Positions 55,956-64,000 of a stretch of 64,000 nucleotides of DNA are shown piece by piece; the stretch's first letter is position 1, and the number at the start of each line of letters is the position of its first letter. The DNA is taken from contig CM046345.1 of the NCBI GenBank assembly GCA_025403435.1, forward strand, positions 20,082,809 through 20,146,808, read 5' to 3'. The notes beneath the pieces were generated by a model, which saw nothing but the letters and a program-made list of their open reading frames with translations, was not told where the DNA came from and did not search any database. The position numbers and the translations under genes are program-made. The DNA is from Artocarpus heterophyllus (taxonomy: Eukaryota; Streptophyta; Magnoliopsida; Rosales; Moraceae).

Positions 55956-57104
55956 TGCATAATTTTTATGTTTTATTTTTATTTTGTGATTTATGTATTT
56001 TAACATGAAAGAATAAAAAGAGGAAAAAAAATGAATATTTTTGAAGTTAAAAATATCAAGCATTCTATTTGGGGTCCAAGGGAAATCGTGGATCGCAAAT
56101 CAGAGTTGAAACGGGCAAAAAAGGCAAAAATAGTGTTTCAACCAAAGCATCATGCTACAACCCAACTCCTACACCACTACAGCCCAGTTTGGGGCGCCCC
56201 AGGCACAAGGTAGTAGCCCCAGTGCGCTTGTGCCCTTATAGCATGCCACGTATACCCCTATGCACCAGCAGCCTCCTGCCCACACCTGTTGCACACCCAC
56301 GCAACAACCGACGCGCCCAACACAACTGTTGTAGCCTGCCTTTATGCCATTTGTGCAGTCGCAAGGCCAACACATAGCTCGCACCTCCAAACATGTTTTT
56401 TAAGGAGTTTTGGTCCCAAAAATTCATTTTTACTATTTAAAATCCCTAGCAATATATAAACCTCTTTATAGATCACAAGGCCAACGTTTTTTGGCCTCAA
56501 AAACTCAGAACATACACTGCAAAAAAGAGAGAAAAGAAGGAGAGAAAAGATGGAGAGAAAGGAGGAGATTCAAAGGGCTAGCTGCTTGAGGAGTTCTTGA
56601 AGATCTTTGCAACCTCTTCTTCTAGTTCCTATGTTTTGCTGCTTAAGGAGTTCTTGAAGATCTTCACAACGTCTTCTTCTAGTTCCTCTATTTGATCTAT
56701 AATGCTTTTAGTTTTTTTTTTTATTTTTGTTGTCAATTTGAATTCTGTTTAGATTAGTTATTTTGTGGTCAAAGGTGAATTCAAAGCTTTAGACATGTTT
56801 GTGTAATTAATTGTGTGAATTACTTCAAATTTTTAGTTGAAATTGCTTATGTTCCACCAAATTACTATTCATGGCTAATTTATTGTGTTATTTAGGGTGG
56901 CCAACCAAATGAAACTTTGAATTTGCTCAATGTTAGGTTAGAAACTTTGATCTGTAATTGTAGCATGTTTTTAACCATAAGTAACATAATGTGATCACTG
57001 ATTAAGGTCAAGTTTTCATGTAATTGCATGTAAAATGTAACATTGGCTAAATGAATTGAGCTTAAAATTTCATATCTTTTGACGGGTCCTTTAGGATCCT
57101 GTCA
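55956..57104 (+). repeat. 3' LTR of gypsy H
   Basis: Aligned with 35813-37307 but about 480 bp shorter, because GAGCTTA (about 57060) joins directly to the CTTTTGACGGGTCC end block. It also has a short tandem duplication near 56580-56690 (GCTTGAGGAGTTCTTGAAGAT appears twice). TATATAAA at 56453-56460. Confidence 0.75.
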
Positions 57105-57337
57105 AAATTTTGATGCTGTGTTGCCAAGGATTAAAATTTTGATTAAATTGTTATTGGTTTTTCATTTTATTTCAATTTTACCCTTTTTTTGTTTTTTTTT
57201 TTTCCAAGTTTTTACAAATTTAAATTTCCAAAGATAGCATTGAAGACAAACTTATAAGAATCAAACACTTCTTAGAAACATCCAGAGCCATGTAATCATA
57301 TCCACCACCTCCCTTTACATCGTCACCTCCACGTAGA
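57105..57337 (+). repeat. Extra copy of the H internal start beyond the 3' LTR
   Basis: Aligns with 37308-37540: worn primer site, the AATTAAATTGTTATTGG block, then a gag start (KDSIEDKLIRIKHFLETSRA in translation). Its presence outside the right LTR indicates a tandem LTR-internal-LTR-internal arrangement or a second partial element. Confidence 0.75.
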
Positions 57338-57386
57338 ACCTAGCAAGATTTTATCTTTCAAAGGTTCCTTTGGGATCTTGTCAATA
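57338..57386 (+). repeat. Fragment of an H LTR end
   Basis: GAACCTAGCAAGATTTTATC followed by a GGTTCCTTTGGGATC block matches the end of the H LTR (37258-37307). It directly follows a gag fragment, so the two were joined by deletion. Confidence 0.65.
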
Positions 57387-58427
57387 TTGGTACCTTACTA
57401 CTTAAAAAATATCAAAATGATACCTTATAATTATCAAACTTATCATTTTTGACGTAAAATTTTCATTTATTAATGAACCTCAAATTAATTTTGTATACCT
57501 ATAATAGAAAATCAAAAGAAAAAATTAAACAAAACTTATCAAAGCAAACCAAATATGTAAATCACTTCACTTTGTCTTATTGTTTGTATTTTATTCTCTA
57601 TTATAGTTTTACGAAATAAATTTGGGATTTATTATTTAAAGGGCGAGTTGGAAGTTTCGCATCATAAAACATAGGTTCGAGCTACCAAAATTATATGCTT
57701 AAAAACTACAAATACCATTCTAATATTTTTCAAATAGTTATAAAAACGATAAAGGGTTAATTAAAATGTATACCTTCTAATTTTATTTATTTCACAATTT
57801 ATGCCTCTATTTTAGGAAACCACAAAGGTGTCCTTCATATTGGAAGAGATTGTTTCAATTTCATCCTTGAGCAATTAAAAGGACAAAAATACACCTAAAT
57901 GAAAGGTTGTGTGTGAAAAGATTTGAACTTTACCTAAGTGGGTATTGTTCCCAAAAATAGAATTAGAGATGGTTCGACAAATAGAAAGAGGGTGAAAGAG
58001 AGCAACACCACCAAGTGGCAGGGTGGTTGATTGCTTTGTGGTGAGATGGGTTGAGAAGGGGCGGGCTCGCCATGATGACAAAGGCTGTGACGAGGATATC
58101 TAGATCACGAAGGGCCGCAATGATGAGGGGTCAGGAAGGGGAGATTTGGTTCGGGGTGGAAAGAGCATGATGGGAAGGGCATTTGCAACTCAAGGCTCAA
58201 GTTGGGGTGGCTTCTTGATGGCAACGACTCTAGTTGATGGAAACATGCTCTCTTCCTACTCTAGTTGGTAGCAAAAACGAGTATTCTTGGTGCTAGAGCT
58301 ACTTCTTCAAGTTGGAATGGCTGTTGGTTGTCAGCAGCAAGACCAGATTCGTTGAGCAAGGGTCCTTAACTTTCTCGACCTTTTTTAATTTTTATTTATA
58401 TTTTTGAGGTCAAATTTGGGCATTGCC
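57387..58427. other. Unassigned AT-rich to G-rich spacer
   Basis: 57387-57900 is AT-rich with no ORF of note. 58000-58380 is G-rich on the plus strand with repeated GGGG and GATGATG strings and a 68-codon minus-strand frame (58081-57875) of no known family. I see no transposon ends or gene structure. Confidence 0.5.
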
Positions 58428-58790
58428 TTTTGTCAAGTGCAATTGAACAGGTTTGACATTTTGTCAATCTTAACTTGTTCCCATCACAAGCAAGCCACAC
58501 AAATAGAAGGTCCTTTTAAATATGTGCATCTTTAAGGTAAAAGCTTTTACAGTTTTGTGTTTGAGTTTGGGGATTCACTCATGCAATAGAGGTAGAGAAT
58601 AAAATGGGAGAAAGAGCAAATTAGTATATTTCAACTAAAACTTAGTAAATAATGACCTATAGTTTCAAAATGTGTAATAAAAAGCATGTCATGAGAAATT
58701 GAAAACAAAAACATCAAAATACCCCCACCTCTTTCTCCTCTATATTTTTCACTCTCTTCCCTCGCTAGCACTGCCGATGGTTGGAAAATA
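58428..58790. repeat. Satellite block copy 1
   Basis: Starts near TTTGTCAAGTGCAATTGAAC, contains CATCACAAGCAAGCCACAC and the AGAGAATAAAATGGGAGAAAG segment, and ends at the CACCTCTTTCTCCTCTATAT block. Confidence 0.8.
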
Positions 58791-58923
58791 CAGTATTACC
58801 TAGGTAATATTATATTATCTTGTAAATACAAAAGTTCAATGGTGACTTTGCCAGACCACCAACAATCAGGAAATATAGTAACCTGGTAATACTGTATTAT
58901 CATGTGAGTACAAAAAAATTGAT
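58791..58923. repeat. Palindromic monomers, run 1
   Basis: Two monomers. The first carries AGTATTACCTAGGTAATAT at 58792-58810, one base short of the full palindrome. Confidence 0.75.
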
Positions 58924-59305
58924 ATTACCTCTTATCAAGTGTAATTGAACAAGTTAAACATTCTGCCAATCTTGACTTGTTCCCATCACAAGCAAGCCAC
59001 ACAAACAAAATGTCTTTTTAAATATGCTCACTTCTAAGGTAAAAGCTTTTACAGTCTAGTGTTTGAGTTGGGGGCTTCACTTGTGCAATAGAGATGGAGA
59101 ATAAAGGGGGGAGAAAGAGCAAACTAGCATATTTAGGCTAAAACTTAGTAAATAAAGCCATAGTTTCAAAATTCATAGTAAATAATATATCTTGAGAAAC
59201 TGAGTAATATCTCATGAGAAATTGAAAACAAAAACCTCAAATTACCCCCACCTCTTTCTCCTCTATATCTCTCAATTTTCTCCTTCGTCGACACTGTAGA
59301 TGGCC
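58924..59305. repeat. Satellite block copy 2
   Basis: Same order as copy 1, with a partial duplication of AATATCTCATGAGAAATTGA near its end (59190-59228). Confidence 0.8.
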
Positions 59306-59756
59306 GAAAAATATAGTATAACTCAGGTAATATTGTATTACCATATATATACAAAATACCACTAGTGACTTTGCCAGCAACATTGATGGTTGGGAAATAC
59401 AATATTACTTGGGTAATACTATATTATAGTGTAAATACAAAAGTTCACCGAAGACTTCGGCCAACCACCGACAGTTAGGTAATACAACATTACCAAGCCA
59501 TGTAAATGCAAAAGCTTACCGACGAATTCGTTGGCACCACCGACGGCCAAGACATACTATATTACCCGTCTAAATACAAAATTTTACCCCAACTTCTCAG
59601 GACCGTCGGCGCTTGAGAAATACAATATTACTTTGATAATACTATATCAACATATAAACACAAAAGTGTACCAACAACTTCGTCAAACCACCAACAGACG
59701 AGAAATACAATATTAACCCAATAATACTATATTATCAAATAAAAAAAAAATTGGGT
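59306..59756. repeat. Palindromic monomers, run 2
   Basis: Five or six monomers of roughly 75-90 bp with worn palindromes (for example AATATTACTTGGGTAATACT near 59400). Confidence 0.75.
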
Positions 59757-60135
59757 AATGTCTCTTGTCAACTGTATACAAGTTCAACATGCTGCCAATC
59801 TTGACTTGTTCACATCACAAGCAATCCACACAAACAAAATATCCTTTTTAATATGCTCATCTCTAAGGTAAAAACTTATACAATTTGGTGTTTGAGTTAG
59901 GGGCTTCACTTATGCAACAGAGATGGAGAATAAAGGGGGAGAAAGAGCAAAGTAGCATATTTAGGCTAAAACTTAGTAAATAATGTCATAGTCTCAAAAT
60001 TTGTAGTAAATTTTATATCTTGAGAAACTAAGTAATATCTCATGAGAAATTGAGAACAAAAAACTCAAAATACTCCCACCTCTTTCTCCTCTATATCTCT
60101 CAATTTCCTCCCTCGTTAGCAATGCCGACGGCTAG
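59757..60135. repeat. Satellite block copy 3
   Basis: Aligned with copies 1 and 2 throughout, including the CATCACAAGCAATCCACAC and CACCTCTTTCTCCTCTATAT landmarks. Confidence 0.8.
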
Positions 60136-60608
60136 GAAATACAATACTACCCAGGTAATACTATATTACTATATACATACAAAAGACCACTACTGACGTT
60201 GCCGACAACGTCAATGGCCAGGAAATGTAATATTACCTCGGTAATACTATATTACCATATAAATACAAAAGTTCACCAAAGACTTGCCGAATCGCCGACG
60301 GTCAAAAAATATAGTCTTACCCTAGTAATACTATATCACCATATAAATACAAAAGCTTAACGATGAATATCACCGACAGCTAGGAAATATTGTATTACCC
60401 TCGTAATACTATATCGCTATGTAATTACAAAATTTCACCCTGGACTTTACAGCACCATCGGCGACTAAGAAATAAAGTATTACTTTGATAATACTATATC
60501 ACCATGTAAATACAAAAGTTTACCAACAAGTTAACCAAACTACTGACAGCCAAGAAATAAATTATTAATCGGTAATACTATATTATCAAGAAAATACAAA
60601 ATTTTGGG
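60136..60608. repeat. Palindromic monomers, run 3
   Basis: Six monomers. The palindrome is least worn near 60145-60165 and 60225-60250. Confidence 0.75.
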
Positions 60609-61015
60609 TGATGTCTCTTGTCAAGTGTAATTGAACAAGTTTAACATTTTGTCAATCTTAACTTGTTCACATCACAAGCAAGCGACACAAAGAAAATGTC
60701 CTTTTAAATATGCTTATCTCTAAGTTAAAAGCTTTTACACTTTGGTGTATGAGTTTGGGGCTTCACCCTTACAACAGAGATAAAGAAGAAAGGGGGAGAA
60801 AAAGAAAACTAGAATATTTTGGCTAAAAATTAGGAAAAAATAACATAATTTTAAAATTTGTAGTACATAGTATTTCATGAGAAATTGAGTAATATCTACT
60901 GAGAAATTGATAATAGAAACCTCAAAAAATTCCCACCTCTTTCTCCTTTATATCTCTTAACTTCCTCCTTTATATCTCTTAACTTCCTCCTTTGTCGGCA
61001 CCGTCGATGGCCAGG
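60609..61015. repeat. Satellite block copy 4
   Basis: As the other blocks, with a 27-bp tandem duplication of the TTTATATCTCTTAACTTCCT segment near 60948-60990. Confidence 0.8.
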
Positions 61016-61604
61016 AAATACAGTATTACCTAGGTAATATGGTAAATACAAAAGATCACCTATGACTTTGTTGGCATCATCAATGGCTGGGAAATACAAT
61101 ATTACCTAGCTAATACTATATTACCATGTAAATACAAAAGTTCACTAATGACTTCATCGAACCATCGGTGGTCAAAAAATACAATACTACCCTAGTGATA
61201 CTATGAGTCCGTTTGGTTCGAGTATTTGAATGAAGATTTAAATTTTTGTGAGAGAAAATACTGTAGCAAAATGATTCGAACCGTGATTTGAACCACGAAA
61301 CAAACGCACCCTGTATTACTGTGCCCATCCAAAATTTTACCTGCAACTTTATCGGCAACGTTGACGGCTAGGAAATACAACATTACCTGGTAATATTGTA
61401 TCACCATGTAAATACAAAAGTACATCGATGACTTCTTGGGACTATTAGCGGCTGAGATATACAGTATTACCTTGATAATATTACATCACCATGTAAATAC
61501 AAAAGTTTACTGACAACTTCGTTGAACAGCCGACAATCGAGAAATACAATATTAACCCAATAATATTGTATTATCATGGAAATTTAAAAATATGTGTATT
61601 GTCT
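61016..61604. repeat. Palindromic monomers, run 4, interrupted by a MITE-like insert
   Basis: Six monomers. AGTATTACCTAGGTAATATG begins near 61022. One monomer is split by the insert at about 61205-61311. Confidence 0.75.
61205..61311. mobile_element. Small MITE-like insertion in the satellite
   Basis: About 107 bp with imperfect terminal inverted repeats: GAGTCCGTTTGGTTCG at the left and the complement of GGGTGCGTTTGTTTCG at the right (13 of 16 match). The interior has ACTGTAGCAAAA and no ORF. Ends of GGGTNCGTTTGGTT type occur in many plant MITEs. The target duplication is unclear. Confidence 0.6.
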
Positions 61605-61985
61605 TTTATCAAGTGTAATTGAACAAGTTCAACATTCTGTCAATCTTGACTTGTTCACATCATAAGCAAGACACATAAACAAAAGGTTCTTTTAAATATG
61701 CTCATCTCTAAGGCAAAACCTTTTACAGTTTGATGTTGTAGTTTGGAGCTTCACTCTTGCAACAAAGATGGAGAATAAAGGGGGAGAAAGAGCAAAATAG
61801 CATATTTATGCCTAAAACTTAGTAAATAATATCATATAATTTCAAAAAGTGTAGTAAATAGCATATAATGAGAAATTGAATAATATCTCATGAGAAGTTG
61901 AGAATAAAAACCCCAGAATACCCCCACCTCTTTCTTCTTTATATCTCTCACCCTCCGTCCATCGCCGACACCATCGACGGTCAAG
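61605..61985. repeat. Satellite block copy 5
   Basis: Last full block, with the same landmarks (CATCATAAGCAAGACACAT, AGAATAAAGGGGGAGAAAGA, CACCTCTTTCTTCTTTATAT). Confidence 0.8.
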
Positions 61986-62960
61986 AAACTGTATTATTAT
62001 GTAAATACAAAAGTTCATTGACAACTTCATCGGTACCACCGATGGTTGAGAAATACAATATTACCATGGTAATAATGTATTACTGTGTAAATGCAAAAGT
62101 TCAATAGGAACTTCACAGGACCCTCGACAGTTGAGAAATACAATATTAATGTCTAAATACAAGATTTCTTCGGTGACTTTGCCAGACCACTGGCAACTAG
62201 GAAATACAGTATTAACCTGGTAATACTATATTTTCGTGTAAATAAAAAAGTTATCGGCGACTTAACCAGCACTGTTGATGCCCATGAATATAGTATTACC
62301 TTGTATTACTATGTAAATATAAAAATTTACCGACAACTTTATTGGATCGTTGGTGGCAGGGAAATATAGTATTACCTTATTAATATTGTATTACTGTGTA
62401 GATATAAAAATTCATCGGTGACGTTCCAGGATCGCCGTGGATGAAAAATACTATATTACCCTAGTAATAGTGTGCTACAATACAAATATAAAAGTTCACC
62501 AGTGAATAGGAAATACAGTATTAGCCTAGTAACACTATATTACCATGTAAATACAATAATGCACTGGCAACTTAAATAGATTGTTGATGGTAAGTTAATG
62601 TAATATTAATATGGGAATACTGTATTACTGTATAAATAAAATAATTCACCGGTGATTTAGCCTGACGGCTAATGGTCAAAAAATACAATATTAACCTAGT
62701 AATACTTTATTATAGTGTCAATATCATAATTCACAAGCTACTTCACCAGTAGATAGGAAATATAATATTAACCAAGTAATATTGTATTACCATCTAAATA
62801 CATTAATTCACCAGAAACTTTTTAGACCACCGGTTGCTGAGAAATATAATATTAACCAGATAATATTGTATTACCGTTTAAATATAAAAATTGACTAGCT
62901 GACTTCACCGAACACCACTGGCACCGACAATGTCGTCATCGATTAGAAAATACTATATTT
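61986..62960. repeat. Palindromic monomers, run 5
   Basis: The longest run, about 11-12 monomers, increasingly degenerate toward the right. No further block follows. Confidence 0.75.
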
Positions 62961-63280
62961 TTATGGAAATCAATATTTTTATAAGAATACAAAAATTTAC
63001 CGAAACTATCATCAGACATCATCTGCACCGACAAAATACCATATTTCCCTATTACAAGAAAAATTAGATCAAGCATAAACCGTATTAAAAGAAAAGCAAG
63101 AACTAGATCAACATTTTTCCTCATCTTCTAAATCAAACATAAAATATATTAAGCTAAAAACAAACACCGGTAAAAAAAGTCAAATAACCACAAATCCATC
63201 GTCTTTCCCTCTGTCTTCTCCTTCTCTCTAGCGCAGTAGCTCGAGCATCCTTTGCAAGTCCAATTTAAGCAAGTCCAAGC
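62961..63280. other. Spacer right of the satellite
   Basis: AT-rich DNA turning CT-rich near 63200-63235 (CCCTCTGTCTTCTCCTTCTC). No recognised gene. Confidence 0.5.
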
Positions 63281-63430
63281 AAACCAGTAGATCTTCAAGA
63301 TAGAGAAATGGAGATCATCACGAGTCCAACGAAATAAGTAGATCTTCAAGATAGAGGACCGTAGATCATCAAAGTCTAACCAAACCAGTAGATCTTCGAG
63401 AGGAAGAACTGCAGATCATCGCGAGTCTGA
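63281..63430 (+). repeat. Three tandem copies of a 50-bp unit
   Basis: Units start at 63281, 63331 and 63381. Each has AGTAGATCTTC, a purine-rich stretch, then AGATCATC and a GAGTC/AAGTC end. Periods are 50 and 50 bp with moderate divergence. Confidence 0.75.
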
Positions 63431-63482
63431 CCTAACCAACACCTTCGATCTACGTGACCCGATCAAGAACATTAGATCTTTA

Positions 63483-63626
63483 ATGTCTGACAAAGATCTC
63501 GGTGGATTCGACGGAGCTACGGGAGATAACAACGATGCGCATGTGCTCAATGGAGAAGATGACAATGTCTTAACCGGAGGCACTCAATCTTCTCTGACCA
63601 CCACGGCTAGGCATGACAAGTTTTGA
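63483..63626 (+). CDS. Short unassigned ORF (47 codons)
   Basis: ATG at 63483-63485 to TGA at 63624-63626, encoding an acidic, Asp/Gly-rich peptide (MSDKDLGGFDGATGDNND at its start). Base composition here is more gene-like than the surroundings, and a CT-rich stretch lies upstream. It could be the first exon of a host gene or a chance frame. No splice context is strong enough to decide. Confidence 0.25.
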   Translation: MSDKDLGGFDGATGDNNDAHVLNGEDDNVLTGGTQSSLTTTARHDKF

Positions 63627-64000
63627 CGCCTACATACTGGAAGAGGATAGTCAAAAAATTGTAGGTGAGAAAGAGAAGAAAAAAGAAAAGGAGGAGAGAA
63701 AAGAGAGACCAAAATTTAAGAATTTAACCAAAAAAAAAGATAAAATGAAAAAAGATAAATTAAATCTAAATAGGTTTTTGAAATATGGGTATTTTGGGAT
63801 TTTTATATTTGTAAAAACTGATTAATCTAAAATGTGACATTTTCTTCACATTTATAAAGCAAATGACATCATTTACTAGGTAAATAGCAAAATTTGCTAT
63901 TTGCAACTACTTTTTTCCTTCTTTTTTTAAAAGAAAAGACTTGTTTATGGATTTCTCCTATCTTATTTGGACACCTGTTTTGTAGTGTTTTTAAAATAGG
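63627..64000. other. Right-edge noncoding region with inverted repeats
   Basis: A Lys/Glu-rich frame at 63613-63825 arises from an A-rich purine run and looks non-genic. Perfect 10-bp inverted arms AAATAGCAAA/TTTGCTATTT lie at 63882-63902, preceded by ATTTACTAGGTAAAT (63871-63885), which recalls the satellite core. TTTTGTAGTG near 63978-63987 resembles the end of CACTA transposons, but no partner end is seen. Confidence 0.4.

Larger units (their letters stand above)
35813..57104 (+). mobile_element. Decayed Athila/Tat-like gypsy element H, split by copia E
   Basis: 5' LTR 35813-37307, worn tRNA-Asp primer site, gag (37437-38395 and 52910 onward), protease (53636-54192), a 1.7-kb noncoding stretch, PPT-like GTGTGGGGGAA and 3' LTR 55956-57104. 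Copia E with its own inserts occupies 38396-52904. No RT or integrase motif is seen between protease and 3' LTR, so H may also have been a gag-protease element, though age and deletion could explain the loss. The outer boundaries are uncertain by a few bases. Confidence 0.75.
58428..62960. repeat. Complex satellite with palindromic monomers and repeated blocks
   Basis: Five copies of a roughly 380-400-bp block start near 58428, 58924, 59757, 60609 and 61605. Each is followed by a run of 75-90-bp monomers: about 2, 5-6, 6, 6 and 11-12 copies. The monomer core is the palindrome AGTATTACC-TA-GGTAATACT, followed by TATATTACCATGTAAATACA and a GC-richer stretch (CACCGACGG type). No coding capacity. 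The higher-order arrangement, diverged copies and lack of transposon ends mark an old satellite-like array. I do not recognise the family. Confidence 0.82.

Noticed and set aside
63613..63825. 70-codon Lys/Glu-rich frame
   Set aside because: Produced by a purine-rich low-complexity run. No start context or conserved domain.

Overview
The window is repeat DNA from a flowering-plant nuclear genome. It is AT-rich, almost wholly LTR retrotransposons, and holds no host gene I can recognise. Plant type is shown by the tRNA-iMet (copia) and tRNA-Asp (Athila/Tat-like gypsy) primer sites, about 2-kb LTRs and nested insertions. I cannot name the species.

Cluster 1 (1 to 35.6 kb). An old plus-strand Ty1/copia element (here called A) lies at 1-340, 10004-11457 and 33018-35614. 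It was entered by a nearly fresh minus-strand copy of the same family (A', 341-9998, target duplication GTCAG) and by a minus-strand LTR (C, CCTTA) that now survives as a solo LTR. C was itself hit by a plus-strand copia (B, 12468-22125, AATAG) and by a gypsy-type element (D, 22389-32240, CTCAC). Removing each insertion restores continuous sequence at every junction.

Cluster 2 (35.8 to 57.4 kb). A decayed Athila/Tat-like gypsy element (H) has LTRs at 35813-37307 and 55956-57104. Its gag is split by a minus-strand copia (E, 38396-52904, GCAAG). E carries a solo LTR (F, ACTTA) in its 3' LTR and a truncated sister copy (G) in its pol. H is followed by a partial extra copy of its own internal start and LTR end.

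Cluster 3 (57.4 to 64 kb). After about 1 kb of unassigned DNA comes a complex satellite. Five copies of a roughly 380-400-bp block alternate with runs of a 75-90-bp monomer built on a palindrome, and one small MITE-like insert interrupts it. The right edge has a 50-bp tandem repeat and a short unassigned ORF.

Main points of interest: D keeps gag and protease but has no reverse transcriptase, RNase H or integrase, and carries an extra basic, cysteine-rich ORF behind its own TATA box and pyrimidine-rich leader. Every copia copy that retains the region shares a UAG codon in the integrase. The copia family carries clusters of TCGGCNNGCCGA palindromes upstream of its TATA box and in its leader, and a chain of hairpins before gag. 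The palindromic satellite is unlike anything I recognise.
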